From CAWAWP01 sp963841205 (GTDB lineage: Bacteria; Chloroflexota; Ktedonobacteria; Ktedonobacterales; JADMIN01): a stretch of 64,000 bases of DNA. The DNA lies in NCBI GenBank assembly GCA_963841205.1, contig CAWJCH010000003.1, forward strand, positions 372,001 through 436,000. The letters are read 5' to 3'. The notes beneath the pieces were generated by a model that saw only the letters and a list, made by a program, of their open reading frames with translations, searched no databases and had not been told where the DNA came from. The position numbers and the translations under genes were made by a program. Positions 1 through 8,137 of the stretch are shown one piece after another. Positions within the stretch are counted from its first letter, which is position 1. Every line of letters begins with the position of its first letter.

Positions 1-4
1 GGGC

Positions 5-20
5 GCGGACTGAAGTCCGC
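5..20. repeat. Dispersed palindrome, GCGGACT-GA-AGTCCGC
   Basis: Perfect 7-bp arms around a GA centre. The same motif, with small changes, recurs at 5467, 37952 and 40980, always outside confident genes. It is one of a family of short intergenic palindromes in this window. Its function is unknown. Confidence 0.7.
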
Positions 21-102
21 TTCTAGTCTGTCGCGAGGGCGGCGAGTGCACGGCATTTCTTGTGAAAGCCTCTTGACTTCCTCGTGGACGGAGACCAGCA
101 TC

Positions 103-2439
103 ATGCGCAAGTTGTTTGTGGCGATCGGCACATTCTCGGTCCGATTTCGCTGGTTCATCGCGATCGGCTGGCTCCTCATCACGGTGGTGAGCGTGCGCGC
201 TTTCCCCGGCTTGGGCTCGATCAGCCAGAGCAACAACAGCGCATTCCTGCCGTCGAATAGCCCGAGCGAAGCGGCCTCGAAGCTGGCGGCGTCTTTCCAG
301 AATTCGTCGCTGACCACGATGACGGTGATCGTCGGGCGCAGCAACGGGGCGCTCACTTCGGCGGATCAGCGCGCCGTCGACCAGGTCGAGGCCTCGATCC
401 GGACGGTGCCGCACGTCGTGACGGTGCGCGACCTGGGGGTATCGAAGGATGGCGCGGCGCGCGAGGCGTCGGTCGCGGTGGACGTGAAGGCCTTCGACAC
501 GAAGACCAGCACGGACTTGGTGAGCGCAGTTCGCGCCGATCTGAAGAACGCCAGCGCGCAGAGCGGGCTTGAGATGCATCTGACGGGCACGTTGGCCTCG
601 GCGATCGACAACAACGCCAGCTCGCGCTCCTCGCAGCGCGACACGACGCTCTTCTCGGTGCTCTTCATCATCATCCTGCTGCTGCTCGTGTTCCGCGCGC
701 CGCTCGCGCCACTGATCACGCTGATCCCGGCGGGACTGGTGCTGGCGCTCTCGGGACCGGTCATCACGGGGGCGGTGAATCTCTTCGGCCTCTCGGTCTC
801 GTCGATCACGCAGGTGCTGCTGATCGTGCTGGTGCTCGGCGCGGGGACCGACTACGGCCTCTTCTTGATCTACCGGGTGCGCGAGGAGTTGCGGAGTGGG
901 CTACGCCCCGATGAGGCCGTGATCAAGGCGGTGAGCACGGTGGGCGAGACGATCACGTTCTCGGCACTGACGGTGATGGCGGCGCTGCTAAGCCTGGCGC
1001 TAGCGCAGTTCGGCTTCTACCAGACGCTAGGGCCCGCGCTCGCTATCGGCATCTTCTTGATGCTGCTGGCCGGGTTGACGCTGCTGCCGGCGCTGCTGGC
1101 GATCTTCGGGCGGGCGGTCTTCTGGCCGACCTCGACACGGCAGGTCGCCGTGCAGCCGGTGGGGACGTGGGGACGCCTGACGAGCGGCTTGATCCGGCGC
1201 CCGCTGCTCACGCTGATCGTCGGCATCCTGTTCTTCGGGGGCCTCGCGCTGGGCACGATCAACGCGCCGACGACGGGCTTCGCCGACCAGGGCAGCGGAC
1301 CCGCCGGCGCGGACTCGACGCTCGGCACGGCGTTGATCGCCCAGCACTATCCCAGCGCGACGACGAACGTGACACAGGCGCTGTTCCGCTTCCCGCAGCC
1401 GATCTGGAACGACACGTCGGCGCTGACGACGGCGCAGCAACACCTGACCGCTATCTCTGGCGTTCGCACGGTTCTCGGGCCGCTGAGCCCGAACGGCATC
1501 CCGCTGACGGCGACACAACTCAGCGCGCTGCACACGGCGCTGGGTCCGGCGCAGTCGTTGCCGGCGGAGGAGCCGACGAACCTGCAAGGGACGCTGCCGG
1601 TGGTGGCGTATAACGCCTACCGCGCGACGGGGCAGTATATCAGCGTGGACGGGCAGACCATCGCGTATGCGCTGGTGCTGAAGGACAGCGGCGGCGGCCC
1701 GGCAGCGATCAACGCGGTGCCGGCGCTGCGCGACGCGGTGGGCAGCGCGGCGACGGCGGCGGGCGCCTCGCAGAACGGTGTGCTCGGCCTCAATGAGTTC
1801 GCCTACGACGTGGACGGCATCTCCTCGGCGGATCTCAGCCACATCATCCCGATCGTGGCGCTGCTGATCGCGCTGCTGCTGGCGGCGGTGTTGCGCAGCC
1901 TGATCGCGCCGCTCTACCTGGTGGCGAGCGTGGTGCTGTCGTACCTCGCGGCGCTGGGGCTGGTGGCGCTGATCTTCGTGCGGATCGGCGGGCAGGACGG
2001 CCTCAACTTCGTGCTGCCGTTCTTCATGTTCGTCTTCCTGATGGCACTCGGCTCCGACTACAACATCCTCGTGATGACGCGCATCCGCGAGGAGGCAGAG
2101 ACGAAGCCGCTGCGCGAGGCGGTGACGCACGCGATCGGTGTGACGGGCAATACGGTGACGACGGCAGGCACCATCCTGGCCGGCACGTTCGCGGTGCTCG
2201 GCCTGGCGGCGGGCGGCGGGGCAGGCTCGGCCCAGATCGAGCAGATCGCGCTGGGCATCGGCGGCGGCATCTTGATGGATACCTTCCTCGTACGGACGCT
2301 GCTGGTGCCGTCGATCGTGATCCTGCTGGGCAAGTGGAACTGGTGGCCGTCGCCGCTCTTTCGGCATGCGCAGGCGCTTGAGGCGCCGACCGGGAACACC
2401 GCTGCACCGACGGGTCCCGTCTCTGTAGCGACCGAGTAA
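103..2439 (+). CDS. MMPL/RND-family membrane transporter
   Basis: A large inner-membrane exporter of about 778 residues, of the MMPL branch of RND permeases, which move lipids, drugs or other hydrophobic molecules. The architecture is duplicated: an N-terminal membrane helix, an extracytoplasmic domain, five helices (residues about 180-345), a second loop domain, and five more helices (about 585-745). The two diagnostic charged motifs follow each block: GTDYGLFL…REE near residue 248 and GSDYNILV…REE near residue 650. I chose the ATG at 103 because GGAG lies at 90-93 and the first helix follows at once; an in-frame ATG at 46 would add a non-conserved leader. A MarR regulator starts 86 bp downstream on the same strand, which suggests a regulated efflux unit. 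The substrate is unknown. Confidence 0.93.
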   Translation: MRKLFVAIGTFSVRFRWFIAIGWLLITVVSVRAFPGLGSISQSNNSAFLPSNSPSEAASKLAASFQNSSLTTMTVIVGRSNGALTSADQRAVDQVEASIRTVPHVVTVRDLGVSKDGAAREASVAVDVKAFDTKTSTDLVSAVRADLKNASAQSGLEMHLTGTLASAIDNNASSRSSQRDTTLFSVLFIIILLLLVFRAPLAPLITLIPAGLVLALSGPVITGAVNLFGLSVSSITQVLLIVLVLGAGTDYGLFLIYRVREELRSGLRPDEAVIKAVSTVGETITFSALTVMAALLSLALAQFGFYQTLGPALAIGIFLMLLAGLTLLPALLAIFGRAVFWPTSTRQVAVQPVGTWGRLTSGLIRRPLLTLIVGILFFGGLALGTINAPTTGFADQGSGPAGADSTLGTALIAQHYPSATTNVTQALFRFPQPIWNDTSALTTAQQHLTAISGVRTVLGPLSPNGIPLTATQLSALHTALGPAQSLPAEEPTNLQGTLPVVAYNAYRATGQYISVDGQTIAYALVLKDSGGGPAAINAVPALRDAVGSAATAAGASQNGVLGLNEFAYDVDGISSADLSHIIPIVALLIALLLAAVLRSLIAPLYLVASVVLSYLAALGLVALIFVRIGGQDGLNFVLPFFMFVFLMALGSDYNILVMTRIREEAETKPLREAVTHAIGVTGNTVTTAGTILAGTFAVLGLAAGGGAGSAQIEQIALGIGGGILMDTFLVRTLLVPSIVILLGKWNWWPSPLFRHAQALEAPTGNTAAPTGPVSVATE

Positions 2440-2525
2440 GCTCAGGTGTTGGTTTCTGCTCGTCTCCGCGCGATGCCTGTCAACGCTGATAGACGTCGCG
2501 CTTCCTCCGCGGGAAGGGGGATCTG

Positions 2526-2999
2526 ATGGCGGCGACACACGATGAACTGATCGAGCGCGTGATGCGGGCGGAGTATCAGGCGACGCAATCGATGCTGCTG
2601 CTGGCGGAGCCGACCTGGCTGGAGCTCGACCTGACGCTGCAGCAACTCAAGAGCCTGATGGTGATCGCGGCGTCGGGCTCGATGCCGGTTTCGCGGCTGG
2701 CCGAATTGCTGCACCTGCAACGCTCGGCGACGAGCACGCTGGTGGATCACCTGGTTCGGTTGGGGCTTTTTCTGCGCGCGGAGGATCCGGGCGACCGCCG
2801 GCGCACGCTGGTGGATCTGACGCCGGGCGGGCGTGAGATGGTCACCCGGCTGCGGCAGGGGCGCGAGGATCTCCTACGAGCGGCCCTCGATCGGCTCTCT
2901 GACGAGGAGCTGCGCACGACGATCCGTCTGCTGTGCACGATTGCGGAGTTCGCCGCGCAGGCGCGAGAGCGTGAGGGGGCGCGGGAGGCAGGCGGGTAA
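2526..2999 (+). CDS. MarR-family transcriptional regulator
   Basis: A 157-residue protein with the MarR winged-helix fold. The recognition region is MPVSRLAELLHLQRSATSTL, followed by a wing with the DPGDRRRTL signature typical of MarR proteins. A strong ribosome site (GGAAGGGGG) precedes the ATG. It lies downstream of the MMPL gene in the same orientation, so it may be co-transcribed and control that exporter in response to a small ligand. MarR proteins act as dimers on palindromic operators. I did not find a convincing operator in the 86-bp gap, so the target is inferred from neighbourhood only. Confidence 0.9.
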   Translation: MAATHDELIERVMRAEYQATQSMLLLAEPTWLELDLTLQQLKSLMVIAASGSMPVSRLAELLHLQRSATSTLVDHLVRLGLFLRAEDPGDRRRTLVDLTPGGREMVTRLRQGREDLLRAALDRLSDEELRTTIRLLCTIAEFAAQAREREGAREAGG

Positions 3000-3113
3000 C
3001 ATCGCGTCTTGAGGGGCGTATCACCACGAAGATCCCACTCCACGGGCGGCGCTACCGCCTTGCACAGCCTTGGAGCAGAGGGCTCGCGAGCGAATCTTGA
3101 TGGGTGGGCGTTG

Positions 3114-3605
3114 TTACCCGCGCAGCGTGTGGACGATGCGTTGGAGCTGCTTGACGTGCGCTCGCTCGTGGCGTGCCATTCGTTCCCCGTAGTCCAGTAC
3201 GGTCGTCCCGCGGGGGCTTCCGCCTCCCGTCACTATCGCTTCACGCGCCCAGCCCTCTGCGGGCAACGCCCCCAACGTTGCCAGCAGCGCGGCGCGTTGT
3301 TCGGTGAAGGCGCGGAGTGACGGCTGAAAGGCTAGTTCAGGGTAGTCCGTCCGCTTGATCCAGGTTCTCGGGTTGATCGCCCGCAGCGTCGGCGTGTCTT
3401 CGATCAGGATGGTGGCAATGCAGCCACCCCAGACGTCGGCGCAGGCGCGGAGGTGGGCAAGCATGTCGTTCGAGGACCATTCGTCAGGGGTGGGGCTGAT
3501 CCGCACCTGAGCGGGCGCCAGACCAGTGGTGAGCATGGCGATGCTCGGCGGCGGCGTCGCGATGAGGGCGAGCACCTGCGCTATCGTGAGCGAGTTCCTG
3601 GGCAT
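3114..3605 (-). CDS. DinB-family (four-helix metal-binding) protein
   Basis: DinB/YfiT-like protein of about 163 residues. Such proteins form a four-helix bundle with a three-histidine metal site; many are thiol-dependent transferases or uncharacterised damage-inducible proteins. Visible features are an early W-rich helix pair (DEWSSNDMLAHLRACADVW) and a C-terminal helix with H-E-R-A-H-V, where DinB proteins carry metal-ligand histidines. The ATG at 3605 has GAGG six bases upstream. A GTG at 3617 that overlaps the upstream Nudix stop codon (GTGA) is an alternative start. The tight spacing shows the two genes form one operon. The substrate is unknown. Confidence 0.82.
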   Translation of the reverse strand: MPRNSLTIAQVLALIATPPPSIAMLTTGLAPAQVRISPTPDEWSSNDMLAHLRACADVWGGCIATILIEDTPTLRAINPRTWIKRTDYPELAFQPSLRAFTEQRAALLATLGALPAEGWAREAIVTGGGSPRGTTVLDYGERMARHERAHVKQLQRIVHTLRG

Positions 3606-3613
3606 CTGACGCC

Positions 3614-4102
3614 TCACTCGTTGAGGAGATCTGCGTGTGCGGCGTTGTCGGGGGCTGTGAGGCGCGCGGCGATCTCGGCGGCGGCCTGGCGGAGGATCTC
3701 GGCCTCGTTGGCGTAGGTGAGGTGGGCGAGCGCGTCGGGGAGCGGGAACCAGGCGACGTCGTCGTATTCATGGTCGTGCTGGCTGACGTCGCCACCGACG
3801 GCCTCCATCAAGTAGAAGAAGACCTCTTTATTGTAGCGGGTGCCTTGTCGCGAGAACCAGTAGCGGACGCTCCCAAGCTCGTCGACGATGCGCGCGATGA
3901 TGCCGCTCTCTTCGGCTACTTCGCGGAGGGCGACGGCGGGGGTTTCTTCGCCGACGAGGGGCGTCCCCTTGGGCAGCGCCCAGAACTGCTCCCACGCGCG
4001 ACCCACCAGCACGACCTGCGCCGGTCCATCGGGGCCCGTCGGGGAGCGGCGGTAGACCACTCCGCCTGCGGAAAATGCGCGAACCGTCCGTGGTTTCGAC
4101 AT
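3614..4102 (-). CDS. Nudix hydrolase
   Basis: A 162-residue Nudix-fold pyrophosphatase that cleaves nucleoside diphosphates linked to another moiety. The full Nudix box G-x5-E-x7-REVAEE-S-G-I is present at about residues 46-68 and carries the catalytic glutamates that bind Mg2+. The protein starts with the common SAGGVVYRR strand, and the tail (EYDDVAWFPLPDAL) is typical of small diadenosine-polyphosphate or NTP-type Nudix proteins, so the exact substrate is open. The gene is upstream of and adjacent to a DinB-like gene, which together suggest a housekeeping or stress-repair operon. Confidence 0.93.
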   Translation of the reverse strand: MSKPRTVRAFSAGGVVYRRSPTGPDGPAQVVLVGRAWEQFWALPKGTPLVGEETPAVALREVAEESGIIARIVDELGSVRYWFSRQGTRYNKEVFFYLMEAVGGDVSQHDHEYDDVAWFPLPDALAHLTYANEAEILRQAAAEIAARLTAPDNAAHADLLNE

Positions 4103-4266
4103 GACGCCTACTGGCCTTCTGGCGGCTTGCGCCAGCCTCCTCTTGCAGCCGACACACGGCTACTCTGCTTGGCGGCGGGGTGCGGATCATCCCCTGCTCG
4201 TGGCACGCCGTCAAGACGCACGGCTCTCTGTCGAGAGCATCGAGAAAACGTTACACGCGGGAGCGG

Positions 4267-4914
4267 TCAGACGGCGACGACGCGGTTCTTGTCGCGGTTG
4301 ACGCGCAGGATCTTGAGGAGATACTGCTCGGAGTTGAGGTAGTAGGGGTTGCGCTTGATGAACTTGCCGACGACAGCAATGGGGTGCAACTTGAGCATCT
4401 CAACGACGAGCTGGCCGGGGAGCTTGGAGTAGTCGTAGTGCATAAGCGCGATGATGGGGGCGTTCTGGAAGGTAAAGACGGCGTCGGAGGCGGCCTCATA
4501 CTTGAGCACCTGCTCGGGGGTGGCAATCTCGTTGGTGAGCCAGGTCATGTCCATCGAGATGCGGACGGCCTTCCAGCCTTCGCGCAGGGCCTGCGCGATG
4601 AACGTCTGGTGCGTCGAGAGCAGGTGGTAGGGGTCGAAGCGCTTGCCGACGAGGAGATCGTCGCGTTCGGAAACGAAGACGAGCTGGCCGGCTTCCTGCG
4701 CAGCGGGGACGTCGATGCCGGACTTCGTGAGCGCCTGCTGGAGTTCTTGGACGGAGGCGGGTGCGCCGGCAAAGAGGCACTTCTCCGAGGAGATCAGGCC
4801 GACTTCGAGCAGTTTCGCCGTCACGCCCGAGATCTCGCCCACCTTGTTATAGAGCTGCAAGATGTGCGAACCGGGTGGGATGCGCTCCGACTTCCCCTCG
4901 ACGCTCAAGTCCAT
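4267..4914 (-). CDS. MEDS-domain sensory protein (DcmR-like)
   Basis: A 215-residue soluble protein matching the MEDS (DcmR sensory) domain. Features are the N-terminal motif PPGSHILQLYN, a KLLEVGLISSEKCLFAG segment that resembles the Walker-like 'EGLxxGERCLY' of these domains, and a later segment (ALREGWKAVRISMDMTWL). MEDS domains occur alone or fused to HTH, kinase or PAS modules and are thought to sense small molecules or nucleotides. Here the domain stands alone, so any output must come from a partner. A promoter is visible about 250 bp upstream, leaving an unusually long leader. The ligand is unknown. Confidence 0.8.
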   Translation of the reverse strand: MDLSVEGKSERIPPGSHILQLYNKVGEISGVTAKLLEVGLISSEKCLFAGAPASVQELQQALTKSGIDVPAAQEAGQLVFVSERDDLLVGKRFDPYHLLSTHQTFIAQALREGWKAVRISMDMTWLTNEIATPEQVLKYEAASDAVFTFQNAPIIALMHYDYSKLPGQLVVEMLKLHPIAVVGKFIKRNPYYLNSEQYLLKILRVNRDKNRVVAV

Positions 4915-5104
4915 GCTGAGTACCTCCGCTCGGCGAGTAACCAGGGCGTTGACCGTCCCACGCGCCCATAGCCCTCGGGGCCAATGTCCGTCGGATCGCC
5001 GGGAGCCGCTCCTTAACAGAGGGAGCGCTAAGCCAAAGCCGGAGGGCGCGCGATCACCCTAGCTGGCCAAGCCGTGGTCACGACGGGTGTTGAAGACATG
5101 CTGT

Positions 5105-5138
5105 AGCGCGCGACAGGAGCCTGCCTGTCCAGCGCGCT
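5105..5138 (-). other. Stem-loop in the leader of the MEDS gene
   Basis: On the minus strand the outer arms AGCGCGC/GCGCGCT and inner arms GACAGG/CCTGTC make a long imperfect hairpin. It lies between the promoter at 5168-5197 and the MEDS start at 4914. No run of U follows, so it is not a plain terminator. Role unknown. Confidence 0.45.
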
Positions 5139-5167
5139 TCATGGTCTGCCTGACGGCGTCTGCGGTG

Positions 5168-5197
5168 AGTATAAACAAGAGGCTAAGTTAGTGTCAA
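5168..5197 (-). promoter_or_regulatory. Promoter TTGACA-N18-TATACT
   Basis: A perfect -35 box at 5192-5197 and a TATACT -10 box at 5168-5173, read on the minus strand with an 18-bp spacer. Transcription would start near 5161 and reach the MEDS gene after about 250 untranslated bases. Confidence 0.7.
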
Positions 5198-5354
5198 GGC
5201 GCGCGAAGCGTCCGTTGTCCCTTGCCAAGCCGACTTTTACCGATCGTTCCCAGGCTCGTGCGCTACGGCGCGCGAAGACAGCAGGCGGGTGGCGAGGATC
5301 GCGCTGCGCTGCCGCGGCTGAGGTTGCCGCAAGTCGTGTGTTATCGTGGGAAAG

Positions 5355-5482
5355 AGGCCCTAACCCCCTACCCGGCCCCCGGCGGGGGACCTCGTCCGCA
5401 GGGAATCGCGGCGTTGACCGCTGGCGGCAACGGGTCGCGACACTGAAGTGCCGCCGTAGGGTGGGCGCGGACTGCAGTCCGC
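5355..5482. repeat. Intergenic repeat cluster (C-rich block plus palindromes)
   Basis: Three elements sit together. A C-rich block (about 5355-5397, containing CCCTAACCCCCTACCC) matches, in reverse, a G-rich block near 38040. A small CACT-GA-AGTG palindrome lies at 5441-5450. A GCGGACT-GC-AGTCCGC palindrome lies at 5467-5482. The reading frame of the downstream gene stays open through this cluster, but the repeats argue that it is non-coding. Confidence 0.6.
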
Positions 5483-5556
5483 TGGATGCGCGAGTCGTTA
5501 TGACGGTATGCCGGGATGGTATTGCGCTCGGCATGGAGCGCGGGGATGGATACGCA

Positions 5557-6501
5557 ATGCGGATCGAGCGGCTGGCGCGGGAGAACGGGCGCACGCAAGG
5601 GGCGAAGCGACGGGCGTGGTACCGGGCGCAGAACCCCGCGCACCTGACGACGGTGGCGGCGCTGCTGGGCGAGGCGCTGGCGGCGCGCGACGCGGGCGCT
5701 CCAGACGCGGCGGTGGCGCTGGGGGCCGGCGCCTGCACGGAGCTTCCGTTGGAGCGGATGGCCGCTGCCTGCGAGCGCGTGACGCTAGTGGACCTGGACG
5801 CGCCAGGGATGTCCGAGGCGGTGGAGGAGCTGCCGGCGGGGGCGCGGGCGCGCGTGGATCTATTGGCGGCGGACCTCACCGGCGGGGTGAGCGCGCGCCT
5901 GGCCGCGGAGTTGCGGGCGCAGCCGTGGGACGACCTCGCCGCGCTGGACCCCAGCGGGCGCGCGGCGCTGGACGCGGCGGCGAGCTGCCTGGAACGCTGC
6001 GCGGTGGCCGATCCGCCGGAGATCGCCGGATTGGAGGCTCACGGCTATGGGTTGGTGGTGAGCGATCTGACCTTGACGCAGCTCTTCAGCCTACCGCTGC
6101 TGGACGTGCTCGACGCGCTGAACGTCCACGCGCCGCGCGCGGCGGACCTGCGCGAGACCTCGCCGCGCTACGTGGCGGTGGCGCGCGAGTTCCGGCGGCG
6201 GGTGGCGCGGGCGCATCTCTCGCTGCTCGACACGCTGCTGGCGGAGGGCGGCGCAGGGCTGCTGCTCACCGATGTGACGGGCTATCTGCTGGCGCCGAAG
6301 GCGGGTCCCCATGCGCGCGAGCGGCGCGAGGCGCTGGCGGTGCTGCCGCGCGAAGTGCTGGCACTGCCGGAGGATCTCGCTGCGCGCTTCGCGGTGATCG
6401 GCTCGCCGCGACGCTGGCGCTGGCTGGTAACGCAGCCCACCGCCGAGACGCCCGGTCGCGCGTTCGACACGGTGGGGTTGGTGTTTCGGCGGCGGGAATG
6501 A
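5557..6501 (+). CDS. SAM-dependent methyltransferase-like protein
   Basis: A 314-residue protein with a Rossmann-type nucleotide site: AVALGAGACTELPLE followed about 15 residues later by the acidic strand end VTLVDLD, as in motifs I and II of class I methyltransferases. A hydrophobic segment (LLLTDVTGYLL) could be a later core strand. I recognise no specific family, so the substrate is unknown. The frame is open upstream to 5191, but that stretch crosses dispersed repeats. I therefore chose the ATG at 5557; the ATG at 5533 is possible. It runs head-on into the beta-propeller gene, with only 5 bp between the two ends. Confidence 0.62.
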   Translation: MRIERLARENGRTQGAKRRAWYRAQNPAHLTTVAALLGEALAARDAGAPDAAVALGAGACTELPLERMAAACERVTLVDLDAPGMSEAVEELPAGARARVDLLAADLTGGVSARLAAELRAQPWDDLAALDPSGRAALDAAASCLERCAVADPPEIAGLEAHGYGLVVSDLTLTQLFSLPLLDVLDALNVHAPRAADLRETSPRYVAVAREFRRRVARAHLSLLDTLLAEGGAGLLLTDVTGYLLAPKAGPHARERREALAVLPREVLALPEDLAARFAVIGSPRRWRWLVTQPTAETPGRAFDTVGLVFRRRE

Positions 6502-6506
6502 GCGTG

Positions 6507-7844
6507 TCAGGCGAGCAGTTCGATGAAGGTCTCGTCGTACGAACTGGAATCCTCGATCATGCCGACGCCCCAGACGTGTCCGCCAGGGACTGCTGCGACG
6601 GCGATCAGCCGGTTATATTTCGACATCGCGACGTAATTGCCGAGTTGCAGACCGCTGGTGCCTCCCGTCTCGGCGAAGCCGTTGCGCGCCTGCGCATTGC
6701 TGACATACTCCTCACCCACGGCCAAGGGTATGCCGCCGGGAGTGATCGCCACGCTATTAAGCCAGGCGTTTGTCGAGAGCGGATCGACGCTACTGACCGC
6801 GGACCAGGAGGCGCCGTTCCAGTGCTCCGCCAGCGTTTGGTTATTCGGGCCGTTGCCTTGCGTGCCCACGGCCTAGGCATTCGAGCTAGAGAGTACTGAG
6901 ACGCCCCAAAGCTCGTCATCAGTCGGGCTGGGATTGGCGCTGGCGATCTGCGACCACGAGCCGCCCATCAGTTGGAGGGTGATGGCAAAGGTGGAAGACG
7001 CATTTGTATCGCCCCCGCTGCCGACCGCACACAGCCCGCTTGAGGCGTTGCCGCCAACCGCCTGCAATAAATTGGAGGCGCTGCCGGGGTTCGGGCTATC
7101 CACGATCGCCCACTGCGCGCCGTTCCAGTGCTCAATCAAGGTGATGTAGTCTTTGTTGGAGTTCTGGCTACCTTCGTAATAGCCGACGGCCCAGACATCG
7201 TTGTTGGCAAGCGCGGCGACACCAGTGAGTTCTGGGTTGTAGCCAGCGGACGAATCAGGATCGGGGCTTGGCACGACGCTCCAAGTAGAGCCGTTCCAAT
7301 GCTCAGTCAGCGTGTGGTAGTCCGAGCCGCTCGCCTCCTCGCCTACAGCCCAGGCATCATTAGGCGCAATCGAGACCACGCCGAAGAGTTCATTATCGAC
7401 TGAGCCGATGTTCGGGCTGGCGACGATGCTCCATGCAGAACCGTTCCAGTGCTCAGTCAACGTATGACCCGCATCTGAGCCAACGGCCTAGACATCTGTT
7501 GCCGACGAGCCGGAAACGGCGTCAAGCTCACTGCCGTACAGGCCAGGATTTGGGCTGGTGACGCGCGTCGGTGGGACGGGCGAGTGCGGGGTTGGCGTGG
7601 ACTGTGGCGCGGGAGTTGCAGCAGATGTTGGCGTGGACCGCGCGGAGGACGGCGTACCCGATGGCGTGGCGTTGAAGGCGCTGGTCGCGGTGGGCTGATC
7701 ACCTGTTTGATGGGCAACGGGCGACGATTGCCCGTGCAGCGCGAGGACACCCGCGACCGTGAGCACGACGACGACGGCCACGGCGAGCACGGGCAATGAA
7801 CGCAGTCGCGCGCGTGGACGCGCTCGTTCAGTCGGCTCCCACAT
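6507..7844 (-). pseudogene. Membrane-anchored beta-propeller repeat protein with two in-frame TAG codons
   Basis: One reading frame of about 445 codons. It starts with a short basic N-terminus, a membrane anchor (residues about 17-39: LPVLAVAVVVVLTVAGVLAL), and a Thr/Ser/Pro-rich linker. Then come about six repeats of roughly 60 residues built on L-x-G-V…ND(A/V)WAVG…TL-x-EHWNG-x-WS-x-V-x-SPN. These are kelch-like propeller repeats, found in exported proteins. Two TAG codons interrupt it, at 7488-7490 and 6873-6875, and both fall where the repeat has the Trp of WAVG. The frame is otherwise intact. It is a recent pseudogene, a pair of sequence errors, or a case of amber readthrough; I lean to pseudogene. 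Confidence 0.75.
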
Positions 7845-8041
7845 TGCGGGTCTCCATTCAGCCTTCTCATGTTTGGGTATGCCGATTGAGCGGCACGGCG
7901 CGCCCGACGATGCGATGAAGTGTGAGTAGTGCGCAAAGGGCTACGCGTGGCTACATTTTGAGAGTACCAACAGTACGACGTATGACCCCGTATCGGGGAA
8001 CTGCGATGCCGTCGGTGCGGTAGGATATCCGCGGGCCGACA

Positions 8042-8071
8042 TTGCCCAGAGTGAGACGCTGCTGCTATACT
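8042..8071 (+). promoter_or_regulatory. Promoter TTGCCC-N18-TATACT
   Basis: The -35-like TTGCCC at 8042-8047 and the -10 TATACT at 8066-8071 lie about 65 bp before the first FemAB start, in a region of about 290 bp that contains no other gene. Confidence 0.5.
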
Positions 8072-8137
8072 TCGGCACTGGCCGTCGCGCTGAGGGCGTG
8101 TGGCCGGGGCGAGGCAGATGAGGGTGGAGAGCGGACC

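Noticed and set aside
1027..2538. A long open frame of about 500 codons on the minus strand, opposite the first MMPL gene
   Set aside because: Its protein is low-complexity (Arg, His, Gln), has no motif, and lies opposite a well-conserved exporter. High GC content produces such frames.
5191..5556. N-terminal extension of the methyltransferase-like frame
   Set aside because: It crosses a C-rich dispersed repeat and a palindrome, and its residues are Arg/Gly-rich without similarity.
5508..6899. A second long plus-strand frame over the same region
   Set aside because: It reads as Gly/Arg/Ala low-complexity in the wrong phase of the real gene.
6873..7490. Genome-wide reassignment of TAG or TGA
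   Set aside because: TAG ends intact genes (for example FemAB copy 1 at 9301, the second MMPL gene at 10638 and FolP at 63747), and TGA ends others (NUDIX, TetR). Both are ordinary stops here.
6873..7490. Cytosine-methylation damage at CC(A/T)GG as the cause of both TAG codons
   Set aside because: The first site would fit CCAGG, but the second does not, so there is no common context.
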